From Cytophagales bacterium (GTDB lineage: Bacteria; Bacteroidota; Bacteroidia; Cytophagales; Thermoflexibacteraceae), in the NCBI GenBank assembly GCA_013298985.1, contig JAAFJS010000013.1:1-46247 (forward strand): a DNA stretch of 46,247 nt, given 5' to 3'. A program made the position numbers and the translations under genes. Below the pieces are notes generated by a model. That model saw only the letters and a program-made list of their open reading frames with translations, searched no databases and had not been told where the DNA came from. Shown piece by piece: positions 17,122-25,649 of this stretch; position 1 is the first letter of the stretch; each line of letters opens with the position of its first letter.

Positions 17122-18300
17122 ATGACTTCTATATGCTTTTACTTCCAAGTTCATCAGCCATTCCGCTTGAAGGAATATGACTTTTCTATGATTGGTGAAG
17201 ACCACCTGTACGAATATGAAGAAAAAAATGCGAAACTACTCGACCGCATTGCTGATAGATGTTATTTGCCCACAAATAAACTGATTTTAAAATTAATCAA
17301 AAAGTATAAAGGAAAGTTTAAAGTAACTTTTTCTATTTCGGGCTGTGCAGTGGAGCAGTTTGCGCTTTATCGCCCAGATGTACTGCTGTCTTTCAAGGAC
17401 TTAGCAAAAACGGGCTGTGTCGAATTTTTGGCAGAAACGTATTATCACTCTTTGAGTTTTTTGTATTCCGAAAAAGAATTTGAAAGGCAGGTACACAAGC
17501 ATCGCGAAAAAATGAAAACACTTTTTGGGAAAAAACCAAGCGTTTTTCGGAATACAGAACTGATTTATAGCAACGAATTGGCGAAAACGATTGGCAAATT
17601 GGGCTTTAAGGGCGTACTGTGCGAGGGTGTGGATAGATTGCTTGGTGGGCGCAACCGTTCTCTGCTCTACCGCGCCAAAAATACTCAAAATATCAAATGT
17701 TTGCTCAAAAATTATGTGCTTTCTGACGACATTGCCTTTCGGTTTTCAGATGCTACTTGGTCGGAGTATCCACTTTCTGCGGAAAAATTTGTGGGTTCGG
17801 TGAGCAAAATAGAGAGTGGCTCAGTCAATCTGTTTTTGGATTATGAAACTTTTGGCGAACACCAACAAAAAGAAACAGGCATTTTTCAGTTTATGGAAAA
17901 ACTGCCCGCACTGATATTGGAGCAACCTCACTTGGACTTCAAAACGCCTTCTGAGCTATTAAATGCCCTGCCAATCACAGACGAATATGATGTTCCTGAG
18001 CCTGTTTCGTGGGCAGACGAAGCGAGGGACTTGTCCGCATGGCTGGAAAATAGTATGCAAAAAGAGGCTGTAAAGCGGATTTATAGCCTCGAAGACAGGG
18101 TGCTGGAAAGTAGCAACGAACACCTCATCGACACTTGGGGGCGGTTGCAGACCTCTGACCACTTTTATTATATGTCGACCAAATACCAAGACGACGGCAA
18201 GGTTCACGCCTATTTTAGTCCTTATAGCTCGCCTTTTGATGCCTACATCAACTATATGAATGTGGTCAGTGATTTTGAAGATTTGCTTGCTACACGCTAA
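17122..18300 (+). CDS. Glycoside hydrolase family 57 protein
   Basis: The 392-residue protein starts MTSICFYFQVHQPFRLKEYD, where HQPFR is the first conserved GH57 region. The catalytic nucleophile is expected at E146 in FRNTELIYSN and the acid/base at D240 in LFLDYETFGEH. GH57 enzymes act on alpha-glucans such as starch and glycogen (alpha-amylase, 4-alpha-glucanotransferase or branching activities). It has no signal peptide, so it probably works on intracellular glycogen. Its length is close to that of short bacterial GH57 alpha-amylase-like proteins. A class V aminotransferase gene follows after 90 bp. Confidence 0.9.
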   Translation: MTSICFYFQVHQPFRLKEYDFSMIGEDHLYEYEEKNAKLLDRIADRCYLPTNKLILKLIKKYKGKFKVTFSISGCAVEQFALYRPDVLLSFKDLAKTGCVEFLAETYYHSLSFLYSEKEFERQVHKHREKMKTLFGKKPSVFRNTELIYSNELAKTIGKLGFKGVLCEGVDRLLGGRNRSLLYRAKNTQNIKCLLKNYVLSDDIAFRFSDATWSEYPLSAEKFVGSVSKIESGSVNLFLDYETFGEHQQKETGIFQFMEKLPALILEQPHLDFKTPSELLNALPITDEYDVPEPVSWADEARDLSAWLENSMQKEAVKRIYSLEDRVLESSNEHLIDTWGRLQTSDHFYYMSTKYQDDGKVHAYFSPYSSPFDAYINYMNVVSDFEDLLATR

Positions 18301-18390
18301 GAGTAAGTATTCAGGGTGTAAATCTGTTAAAAAACGAATGAGTTAGAAGTTAGTTTTTCTAATTTTGAGTTTTCTAAACTAATTCTATTT

Positions 18391-19461
18391 ATGTTGTATT
18401 TTTATCCAGGACCCTCAAAGCTATATCCTCAGCTTCGCGAATACCTTGCCGATGCTTACGACAGTGGCATTTTGAGCATGAATCACCGAAGTACAGAGTT
18501 TGTAAATATTTCAAAATCAGTAATTTCGCTACTGAAAGACAAATTGGATATTCCCTCTGACTATACCATTTTCTTTGTTTCCTCCGCTACCGAATCTTGG
18601 GAAATCATCGCGCAGTCGCTGACTAAGAAAGGAAGTATGCACATTTTTAATGGCGCATTTGGGCAAAAATGGGGTGAATACGCCCACAAAATTCACCAAA
18701 AAGCGACTTATTTGCAGTTTGATTTGCATGAAAACTTACTTGACAAAATCCTTGACGATGGCACTCAAAATAGCAAAGAATCAAACAATTTTGATGTGGT
18801 CTGCCTCACGCAAAATGAAACCTCTAATGGTACACAAATAGATAATAAAACTATCAAAGCTATCACGGAAAAGTACAACCAATGCTTGATAGCTGTTGAT
18901 GTTACTTCGAGTATGGGAGGCATAGAGCTTGGCTGGGAAAATGCGGATATTTGGCTTGCCTCCGTACAAAAGTGTTTGGGCTTACCCGCGGGCTTGGGCT
19001 TGCTCATCTGCTCACCCAAAGCCATCAAACAGGCTACCAATATCAATGAAAATAAATATTATAATAGCCTCATTTTTTTACATGAAAATATGCAAAAATT
19101 TCAGACTAATTATACACCTAATGTATTGAATATCTATTTATTAAAAAGAGTTTTAGAACAAATTGAAAATATAAAAATAATCAATAAACGAATAAAAAAT
19201 AATGCACAAAATTGGTATCATTTTTTGCAACAATATGGCTTTGATTTATTAGTAAAAAATGAGGAATTGCGTTCAGATACAGTCATTGCTGTACGCGGAG
19301 AAGAAGGCTTCATCAGGCAAATCAAAGACAAAGCCAAAGAAGCCAATATCATTTTAGGCAATGGCTATGGAGATTGGAAAAATACTACTTTTCGGATTGC
19401 TAATTTTCCTGCGATTACTGATGAAGAAATCCATTTTTTAAAAGATTTTTTGATAAAATAA
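18391..19461 (+). CDS. Class V aminotransferase, SerC/alanine-glyoxylate type
   Basis: The 356-residue PLP enzyme begins MLYFYPGPSKLYPQLREYL. The PLP lysine is K194 in LASVQKCLGLPAG, the PLP-binding Asp is in VDVTSSMGG (about 170), and VSSATESWE binds the phosphate. The fold belongs to the phosphoserine, serine-glyoxylate and alanine-glyoxylate aminotransferases. In Bacteroidota similar proteins are annotated as phosphoserine aminotransferase-like, but a standard SerC is usually next to serA, which is not here. The AT-rich 3' half from about 19040 has a lower GC content than the 5' half. Confidence 0.85.
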   Translation: MLYFYPGPSKLYPQLREYLADAYDSGILSMNHRSTEFVNISKSVISLLKDKLDIPSDYTIFFVSSATESWEIIAQSLTKKGSMHIFNGAFGQKWGEYAHKIHQKATYLQFDLHENLLDKILDDGTQNSKESNNFDVVCLTQNETSNGTQIDNKTIKAITEKYNQCLIAVDVTSSMGGIELGWENADIWLASVQKCLGLPAGLGLLICSPKAIKQATNINENKYYNSLIFLHENMQKFQTNYTPNVLNIYLLKRVLEQIENIKIINKRIKNNAQNWYHFLQQYGFDLLVKNEELRSDTVIAVRGEEGFIRQIKDKAKEANIILGNGYGDWKNTTFRIANFPAITDEEIHFLKDFLIK

Positions 19462-19602
19462 GGATAAGTAAATTGCTTTTCTTTTCGCTTTAAATACGTA
19501 TTTCTACTGTATTTGAAAATAAAAATAGAATTAATCGAATATTTATTTGGATTTTTTAACAATCGTTATTTATATTAGCCTTCAAATTAAACTCCTACAA
19601 CC

Positions 19603-20196
19603 ATGAATTTTTGGGCTTTTGTTTCGTCATTTGTTCTCGTAGGCTGGGTGCTGTCGGGCGCATACGTTTATACCTGTAAATACAAAATGCTTTGTGATGA
19701 GATGAGTAACAAGGTGGTTGCTGTTTCCGATACGACAAAGACAGATTCGTTGCCAATCACAGTAGATACTACCACGAAAATAGAAAAAGAACAACCTACC
19801 CCCACCAACGACGACCCACAAGGCAAATTTAAACCCAAAGAAATAGAAATCCTGAAAACTACCCAACTTGTTTATTTCAAAACGGGGAGTACCACAATGA
19901 TAGAAACGCCAGAAGGGATTGCTTACCTCTCTATCCTAAAAAACTACTTGGAAACCTACCCAAATAGTAATATTATACTCACAGGACATACAGACAACGC
20001 TGGTAATGAGGAAATTAACGTGCCTTTGGGCATCAAACGTGCCGAAAATGTGAAAGAACAACTGGTCAAGAAAGGCATCAAGGCAGCGCAAATCAAAACG
20101 GATTCGAGGGGAAGTAGCCAGCCTGTTGCTGAAAATACGACCGAAGTTGGTCGCTATAAAAATCGTAGAGTAGAAATTTTATTCCAAAAGCAATAA
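19603..20196 (+). CDS. OmpA-family peptidoglycan-binding protein with N-terminal membrane anchor
   Basis: The 197-residue protein has one membrane helix at about residues 4-24, then a Thr/Pro/Asp-rich linker to about residue 75. An OmpA C-terminal-like domain follows: VYFKTGSTTM, ILTGHTDNAGNEEINVPLG, KRAENVKEQLVKKGI, and the late RYKNRRVEILFQ. This domain binds diaminopimelate of peptidoglycan. There is no lipobox, so the protein is probably anchored in the inner membrane. It precedes a coiled-coil membrane protein by 39 bp on the same strand, and the two may form a unit. Confidence 0.9.
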   Translation: MNFWAFVSSFVLVGWVLSGAYVYTCKYKMLCDEMSNKVVAVSDTTKTDSLPITVDTTTKIEKEQPTPTNDDPQGKFKPKEIEILKTTQLVYFKTGSTTMIETPEGIAYLSILKNYLETYPNSNIILTGHTDNAGNEEINVPLGIKRAENVKEQLVKKGIKAAQIKTDSRGSSQPVAENTTEVGRYKNRRVEILFQKQ

Positions 20197-20235
20197 TTAA
20201 GATTGTATAATTTTTAACCTAAATAAATAAAAGAA

Positions 20236-21312
20236 ATGACAGCAACAGCCGCATTTTTATATGCTACTTTTTGGCTTCTTATTGCCGCAATTTTGGGCGG
20301 CATTATTGTTTATTTATTGATGAAGAATCGTTTAAAACGCGCCAATGATTCTTTGGGAAGTCTAAAAAAAGAGTTTACAGCCTTCCAAGCAGAGGGTCAA
20401 AAAAAACAAAAAGAAGCACAGGTTGAAATACTGGCACGCGACAAGAAACTCGCCTCCATCAAGGCACAACTTGACGAGGTACAAGTCAAAGAAAAAGATT
20501 TGCAAGCCCTTCTTACGCAAAAAGAAGACGAAAAAGCTAAGTTACTCATTGAATATGAGGGGTTTAAAACAGATACACTTGCCAAGCAAACGGAGCTGGC
20601 TTCTGCCGTAGCAGACCAAGAAAGCCAACTTTCCAAACTCAAAGGAGAATACACTGGTTTCCGCACCAATTTCGAGAGTCAGCAACAGGGATTAGAGCTT
20701 TCATTAGACGAAAAAGAGCAATTATTGGAAACACTTGGCACGATGCGCGGTGAAATAGAGGTTTTGAAAGGCAATTTTATCCTCAAACAACAAGAATTAT
20801 CAAAGGCAAACACCAGCTTGACTGCTGCGGAACAGGAATTGAGAGCCGTAATGAGTGAGCGCGATGGCTTGCTGGCACTGCGCGATACCTTAGAAACGGC
20901 ACAGAGTAATTGTGAAGCAGAAAAAGCAAAATTACTTATTGCCTTGAATCAAGAAAAAACGAAAGAACCTGTTTTACAAGTAGTTACAGTACCTATTGCC
21001 AGCGCAGAGCCTCCTGCCGAAAATGATAAAAAAGCCATTGCACTGGCAAAAGTTCGCGAGAAAGCTAAAAATTTTAATTACAGCAACATAGGTTTTGCCA
21101 CCGCAGATGACAAGGACGATTTGAAAATTATTGTGGGTATTGGGGTTTTCATAGAAGAAAAACTCAATGCGCTGGGCATTTACAAATTTGCCCAAATTGC
21201 ACGCTTCAATGAGCAAGATGTGGAACAAGTTACCAAAGCCATCGAGTTTTTCCCTGGCAGGATAACACGTGATAATTGGGTTAGCCAAGCGGCAATATTA
21301 GCAAATAAATAA
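20236..21312 (+). CDS. Membrane-anchored coiled-coil protein with C-terminal helix-hairpin-helix-like domain
   Basis: The 358-residue protein has one N-terminal membrane helix (about 8-32), a long coiled coil (about 35-235) rich in Lys, Glu and Gln, and a C-terminal domain DDLKIIVGIGVFIEEKLNAL followed by YKFAQIARFNEQDVEQV and FFPGRITRDNWVSQA. The GIG-x-FIEEKLNALGI motif resembles helix-hairpin-helix folds found fused to ribosomal L21 or NADH-quinone subunits in Bacteroidota. Its function is unknown. Distance to the upstream OmpA gene is 39 bp. Confidence 0.8.
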   Translation: MTATAAFLYATFWLLIAAILGGIIVYLLMKNRLKRANDSLGSLKKEFTAFQAEGQKKQKEAQVEILARDKKLASIKAQLDEVQVKEKDLQALLTQKEDEKAKLLIEYEGFKTDTLAKQTELASAVADQESQLSKLKGEYTGFRTNFESQQQGLELSLDEKEQLLETLGTMRGEIEVLKGNFILKQQELSKANTSLTAAEQELRAVMSERDGLLALRDTLETAQSNCEAEKAKLLIALNQEKTKEPVLQVVTVPIASAEPPAENDKKAIALAKVREKAKNFNYSNIGFATADDKDDLKIIVGIGVFIEEKLNALGIYKFAQIARFNEQDVEQVTKAIEFFPGRITRDNWVSQAAILANK

Positions 21313-21329
21313 AAAAAGTTTGCCTGAAT

Positions 21330-21360
21330 TTTGAAAACCAAAAAAAAGTTTATATCTTTG
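21330..21360 (+). promoter_or_regulatory. Promoter of the rpmH-rnpA block
   Basis: TTTG at 21330-21333 and TATCTTTG at 21353-21360 are separated by 19 bp, an excellent match to the Bacteroidota primary sigma consensus. The rpmH start codon lies 70 bp downstream. Confidence 0.7.
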
Positions 21361-21430
21361 CAGTCCCAAAAATAAGCCTTTCGAGAGAAAGTATAAAAAA
21401 GAAACAAAAAATTTTAACAATAGATAAGTC

Positions 21431-21589
21431 ATGAAAAGAACGTTCCAACCTTCGAATAGGAAGCGCAGAAACAAGCATGGTTTCAAAGAAAGAATGTCAT
21501 CTGCAAACGGCAGACGCGTATTGGCAAGTCGCAGGGCAAAAGGCAGAAAAAAACTGACCGTTTCTGACGAGAAAAGCCATAAAGGTTAA
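21431..21589 (+). CDS. rpmH: 50S ribosomal protein L34
   Basis: The 52-residue, very basic protein starts [18 protein letters not shown] and contains [17 protein letters not shown], both invariant signatures of L34, a small protein of the large ribosomal subunit. A short C-terminal tail (VSDEKSHKG) follows. It heads the block rpmH, a 46-aa ORF, rnpA, the usual bacterial rpmH-rnpA arrangement with one extra gene inserted. Confidence 0.97.
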   Translation: MKRTFQPSNRKRRNKHGFKERMSSANGRRVLASRRAKGRKKLTVSDEKSHKG

Positions 21590-21615
21590 TTCACTCATTT
21601 TTAAATCGTTAAGTA

Positions 21616-21756
21616 ATGAAACTCAGGGTAGCAAAAAAAATTACAAAAAATTTGGACGTACTCCAATATCACGAAGCGCAAACTGTGAAAGCAGCAACTG
21701 TGATGAGGCGTGCCGCAAAAAGAGCCGACAAAGCTGAAAAGGCAAAAGTAAAGTAA
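21616..21756 (+). CDS. Small basic protein (46 aa) between rpmH and rnpA
   Basis: The ORF starts MKLRVAKKITKNLDVLQYHE and is rich in Lys, Arg and Ala (MRRAAKRADKAEKAKVK at the end). It lies 26 bp after rpmH and 28 bp before rnpA on the same strand. Small proteins with a similar MKL-x-VAKK start and mixed helical body are found in Bacteroidota, but I know no function. Its placement and charge suggest an RNA- or ribosome-associated role, which is inference. Confidence 0.7.
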   Translation: MKLRVAKKITKNLDVLQYHEAQTVKAATVMRRAAKRADKAEKAKVK

Positions 21757-21784
21757 CCTTTTAAAGAAAATAAATTTTTACAGG

Positions 21785-22240
21785 GTGAAATTGCACCGTT
21801 TTCCAAAGTCCGAAAGACTGCGAAGCAAAAAATTAATAGATGCACTTTTTAATCCCGCCAACAACTCTGTTATCGGCGGGAATGTTTTTTTATATCCTTT
21901 CAAAATTGTTTGGCTCAGTAATATTGATAATCAGCCAATTATGCAAAATTCTGAAATAGAAACTTCCCCACAGGCTCTGCAAACCAATGAGGAGAAGAAA
22001 ATAAGTTACCCACAAATCTTGGTTTCTGTTTCCAAACGCAATTTCAAAAAAGCCACTGACCGCAACCGTATTCGTCGCCAAATCAAAGAGGCTTATCGAC
22101 TAAATAAACTCCAACTGTTTGAAAATAAGCAATTTCCTCCTGTTTTAGCCATTATTTACATTGCCAAAGAAAAAAATGAATATGCGTTTATTCAAAAAAA
22201 ATTAATTGTGCTACTCAAAAAAATGTTAGCCAGCCAATAA
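21785..22240 (+). CDS. rnpA: Ribonuclease P protein component
   Basis: RnpA binds the catalytic RNA of RNase P, which matures the 5' ends of tRNAs. The 151-residue protein starts with GTG at 21785 and contains SERLRSKKLIDALF near the N-terminus and the RNR motif TDRNRIRRQIKEAYR. Between about residues 45 and 75 it has an extra polar stretch (NQPIMQNSEIETSPQAL) that separates the first beta strands, making it longer than typical 110-130 residue RnpA. Two ATG-free starts further in are less likely because the conserved start matches here. Confidence 0.93.
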   Translation: MKLHRFPKSERLRSKKLIDALFNPANNSVIGGNVFLYPFKIVWLSNIDNQPIMQNSEIETSPQALQTNEEKKISYPQILVSVSKRNFKKATDRNRIRRQIKEAYRLNKLQLFENKQFPPVLAIIYIAKEKNEYAFIQKKLIVLLKKMLASQ

Positions 22241-22423
22241 AAAGCCCTCCCACGCATACGCTTGCAGTTCATTTTGCCTTTATCAATTAATTTTTGAAAA
22301 AAATTTCTTTCTCATGCAACTCTCCCCTTTCTTTGTGTGTCTTTCGTACAGAAATGAAAATTTGAGTGAGTAAGCAGTTTCTTATTTTTATTTCTATTTT
22401 TCCAAACTTAGTCAAAAACAACA

Positions 22424-23008
22424 ATGATGTCAAAAGTCGTGGACATTTCGCAGTATCACAATGCCAATGAAAATGTGATAATGCGCTGTAAACGAGGCGA
22501 TAAGAAAGCACAATACGAAATCTACAAACAGTACGCCAAAGCAATGTATAACGTTTCTTTACGCATCACAGGCGATACACTCGAAGCAGAAGACGTATTG
22601 CAAGAGGCATTCTTGACTGCTTTTGACAAAATAGAATCGTATAGAAATGAGGCAACTTTTGGGGCGTGGCTCAAAAAAATCGTCGTCAATACGGCATTGA
22701 ATCAGGTCAGAAAAAGGAAATATCAGTTTTCAGAAATTACGGAAAATGATGATTATGAAGATGATAGCCCGCAAGAAGTATTGCTGAACGAAGAAAATAG
22801 CTTGCAGATAGTGCAGATTCGCAACGCAATCGCCAAACTTCCTGACGGATTCAGAGTAGTATTTTCCTTGTATTTGTTAGAAGGATATGACCATCAGGAA
22901 ATCGCAGAAATTCTCAGTATTTCCGTTTCAACTTCTAAGTCGCAGTACAACAGGGCAAAGAAAAAATTGCAAGAAATATTAAAAATACAAAATTTCAATA
23001 CAGTTTAG
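22424..23008 (+). CDS. ECF-type RNA polymerase sigma factor
   Basis: The 194-residue protein has sigma region 2 at about residues 25-95 (KQYAKAMYNVSLRITGD, AEDVLQEAFLTAFDKI, ATFGAWLKKIVVNTALN) and region 4 at about 128-185 (LPDGFRVVFSLYLLEGYDHQ, then EIAEILSISVSTSKSQYNRA). It has no region 3, as in the ECF group. The next gene downstream encodes a one-helix membrane protein that is a likely anti-sigma factor, and the third gene a cell-surface beta-helix protein, so this is a transmembrane signalling operon. Confidence 0.93.
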   Translation: MMSKVVDISQYHNANENVIMRCKRGDKKAQYEIYKQYAKAMYNVSLRITGDTLEAEDVLQEAFLTAFDKIESYRNEATFGAWLKKIVVNTALNQVRKRKYQFSEITENDDYEDDSPQEVLLNEENSLQIVQIRNAIAKLPDGFRVVFSLYLLEGYDHQEIAEILSISVSTSKSQYNRAKKKLQEILKIQNFNTV

Positions 23009-23084
23009 ATATAAGGGTTTGAAATAGTTTGAATAGAGTTAAAAAAATAATTCAACAATTCAATAATCTTAAAAATATAGGAAA

Positions 23085-23666
23085 ATGGACAAGTTTGAAA
23101 AATATATTCGCACCCACAAGGACTCTTTTGATGCAGAGGAGCCAAGTGACCAAATATGGAAGAAAATCTCTGATAAATTAGATGCGAAGTTGCCCGCCCA
23201 AAAGCAAGTAAAACTTGTGCCAATCACTCGGCTTTGGCAAGTGGCGGCGGGCTTTACAGGGTTAATCGTAGCAATGATTGCTTTCCAAGTTTACTATAAC
23301 ACAAAGAATAACAGCAAGTTAGTGGCAAGAGTAGAAAATGCTCAAAATATTAATTTGGAAAATCTAAATCCAGAATTAGCAGAAACAGAGCAATTCTATT
23401 TTATGCAAATCGAGGAAAAGCGAGAAGAATTAGAAAAATACAATTCCGAAGGCTTGAAAACTGATACTGAAACGGAAAAATACATGACCGAACTTGATAT
23501 TGCTTACAAGGATTTGAAAAAAGAGCTTTTTGTCAATAGCAACGAGCTGGTTATCAGCGAAATGGTGCGAAATCTCCAAATCAGAATGGACTTACTCAAT
23601 CAGCAATTAGAGGTTTTACAACAGATAGAAAGGTCAAAAGAAACTAAAAAAGGCAAAAGTCTTTAA
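23085..23666 (+). CDS. Putative anti-sigma factor, single-pass membrane protein
   Basis: The 193-residue protein has a short cytoplasmic N-terminal region (MDKFEKYIRTHKDSFDAEEP, then SDQIWKKISDKLD), one membrane helix at about residues 48-68 (WQVAAGFTGLIVAMIAFQVYY) and a helical, coiled-coil-like region to the end. The position directly after the ECF sigma gene (76 bp gap) and this topology are those of Bacteroidota anti-sigma proteins, although no zinc-binding anti-sigma motif is present. Function is inferred from context. Confidence 0.72.
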   Translation: MDKFEKYIRTHKDSFDAEEPSDQIWKKISDKLDAKLPAQKQVKLVPITRLWQVAAGFTGLIVAMIAFQVYYNTKNNSKLVARVENAQNINLENLNPELAETEQFYFMQIEEKREELEKYNSEGLKTDTETEKYMTELDIAYKDLKKELFVNSNELVISEMVRNLQIRMDLLNQQLEVLQQIERSKETKKGKSL

Positions 23667-23746
23667 TAAAAGCAAAGTAGTAAAAATGATGAATACAATT
23701 CATTATCAACAATATAGCAATAAACAATTTAATAATTTTAAATAAA

Positions 23747-24814
23747 ATGAAAAGGTTAAAATATAGTGTTTTTCTTTGGGCGTGTGTAAATTTACTCTTT
23801 ATCACCAATGCTTTGGCGTTTGAAGAGGTAACAAAAAAAATCTCGGAAAAGTACAATGTTTCGTCCAGCGATAAGTTAGATATTTCCAACAAATACGGCA
23901 AGGTAGATATTTATACATGGGACAAAAACGAGATTACGGTGGAGATTACCATGAAGGCATGGGCAAGCTCGGCAAGCAGGGCAAAAGAAGAGCTTGACCG
24001 CATTACTATCAAATACGGTAAAAGCGGAAATTTCATTACTTTTGAAACACAAATAGCAGGTAATAATGTGAATATCAATGACAATCGAGGTTTTGAAATC
24101 AACTATGTCGTGAATATGCCCAAAAGTAATGCCTTAAAGCTCTACAATAAATATGGTGCAACTTTCTTGGATAATTTCTCGGGGGAACTGGATTTGTCTG
24201 CTCGTTATGGCAAACTTCGCACTAATAGGCTGACAGGAGTGAGTAAAAATATCGAAGTGGCTTACGGTGGGATTGACAGCGAAGAAATAGAAAAGGGAAG
24301 GCTAAAAGCGAGCTATAGTGATTGTAAAATCCGCACTGGGGGTAATCTGGAAGTAGATAATGCGTATGGAAAATTGGCTTTTGATAGAGTCGGTACTTTG
24401 CAAGCAGACATTCGCTATGGTGAGCTGAGGGTGGAGGAAACGGCAGGCGCGATAAGAGGAAAAATGGGATATTCTGGACTGAGAATCAAGCAATTAACCA
24501 AGTCATTTGCTATGGAAGCAAAGTATGGAGGCGATTTCAACATAGAAAAAATTGCCAGAGGTTTTGAAAAAATTGAGATTGAGGGTAGCTATACGTCTTT
24601 GGATTTGACTTTTGATGCAGGAAATACTTTTGATTTTGAGGTGAATACTTCGTATGGTGATTTTAGAAATGGACTTAGCGACGCGCAAATTTCTAAGCAA
24701 ATAGAAACCAATAATTCAAAAGAATTTGAAGGATATGTGGGCAAGAAAGGCGGTGCAAAAGTTACAGTTTCTACGCGCTATGGTAGTGTACGATTCAAAG
24801 TTATCAAAAAGTAA
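23747..24814 (+). CDS. Secreted DUF4097-like adhesin-head beta-helix protein
   Basis: The 355-residue protein has a signal peptide (cleaved near ALAFEE) and then repeating units around the core YGKVDIYTWDKNEITVEI, YGATFLDNFSGELDLSARYG, YGGIDSEEIEKGRLKASYSD, YGKLAFDRVGTLQADIRYGE. Each starts with a Tyr-Gly and forms a likely right-handed beta helix. Families of this type are called DUF4097 or putative adhesin heads. It is the third gene of the ECF sigma operon and may sense or strengthen the envelope. A terminator follows at 24848-24885. Confidence 0.8.
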   Translation: MKRLKYSVFLWACVNLLFITNALAFEEVTKKISEKYNVSSSDKLDISNKYGKVDIYTWDKNEITVEITMKAWASSASRAKEELDRITIKYGKSGNFITFETQIAGNNVNINDNRGFEINYVVNMPKSNALKLYNKYGATFLDNFSGELDLSARYGKLRTNRLTGVSKNIEVAYGGIDSEEIEKGRLKASYSDCKIRTGGNLEVDNAYGKLAFDRVGTLQADIRYGELRVEETAGAIRGKMGYSGLRIKQLTKSFAMEAKYGGDFNIEKIARGFEKIEIEGSYTSLDLTFDAGNTFDFEVNTSYGDFRNGLSDAQISKQIETNNSKEFEGYVGKKGGAKVTVSTRYGSVRFKVIKK

Positions 24815-24847
24815 TAGTTGTCATAAAATATTCATTCTAAGTAGATT

Positions 24848-24885
24848 AAGACCTTGTAGGATTGTCAAAAATCGTACAAGGTCTT
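24848..24885. terminator. Bidirectional rho-independent terminator
   Basis: AAGACCTTGTA at 24848-24858 pairs with TACAAGGTCTT at 24875-24885 in an 11-bp perfect stem. It sits between the convergent adhesin gene and phosphatidylserine decarboxylase gene, so it can end transcripts from both. Confidence 0.75.
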
Positions 24886-24895
24886 TGATTTTTGC

Positions 24896-25555
24896 CTAAC
24901 TTAGTTCGGCAATCACCGTAACGCCCGCCTTGGTTACGTCGTTAATTTTAACGCTAATTTTGGCATCTAAGGGCAGAAATAAATCTACACGCGAGCCAAA
25001 CTTGATAAAACCAAACTCGTCGCCTTGCTTTACTATCTGACTTTCTTTGACATACCAGCAAATACGCCTCGCAAGCGCGCCAGCAATTTGTCGCATCAGA
25101 ATTTCCACCCCGTTTTCATGTCTAATCACGATAGTAGTTCGTTCGTTTTCAGTGCTTGACTTTGGATGCCACGCCACCAGATATTTGCCTGCATGATATT
25201 TCACAAATTTGACCACACCCGAAATCGGATTGCGGTTTACATGTACATTGATAGGCGACATAAAAATGGAAACTTGTCTTCTTGGGGTCTTAAAGTATTC
25301 ATCTTCAATAGTTTCCTCAATCACTACTACCTTACCATCACAGGGTGCAAGTACCTGATTGGGATTGGTTGACACTTTTACTACTGGATTTCTAAAAAAT
25401 TGTAATAGTGTAAAAAACAATATCAGACTGATAATCAGCACTATATTTTGCACCACATTATTATCAGGGAATAACTGCCAAATAGCAAAATTGATAATGC
25501 CAAGCGTGATGGTTACAATCGCCAACGTCGGATAACCTTCTCTGTGAATCGTCAT
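24896..25555 (-). CDS. psd: Phosphatidylserine decarboxylase proenzyme
   Basis: The 219-residue protein removes CO2 from phosphatidylserine to make phosphatidylethanolamine, the main membrane lipid. It has two membrane helices near the N-terminus (about residues 9-28 and 34-54), then VLAPCDGKVVVIEE, SIFMSPINVHVNRNPISG and the self-cleavage site at G187-S188 (FIKFGSRVD), where Ser becomes the pyruvoyl group. The length is that of the short PSD-A type. The neighbouring lipoprotein gene lies 94 bp upstream on the same strand. Confidence 0.93.
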   Translation of the reverse strand: MTIHREGYPTLAIVTITLGIINFAIWQLFPDNNVVQNIVLIISLILFFTLLQFFRNPVVKVSTNPNQVLAPCDGKVVVIEETIEDEYFKTPRRQVSIFMSPINVHVNRNPISGVVKFVKYHAGKYLVAWHPKSSTENERTTIVIRHENGVEILMRQIAGALARRICWYVKESQIVKQGDEFGFIKFGSRVDLFLPLDAKISVKINDVTKAGVTVIAELS

Positions 25556-25649
25556 TTTTTGAATTAAATTTAGTAATGATTAAGATTGATAAACGTAAGT
25601 AAAAGCATTGATTTACAAACGTAAGTATTATTTTGAAGTTCTCCAAATG

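Noticed and set aside
24848-24885. Part of a small RNA
   Set aside because: A symmetric stem between convergent genes is fully explained as a bidirectional terminator.
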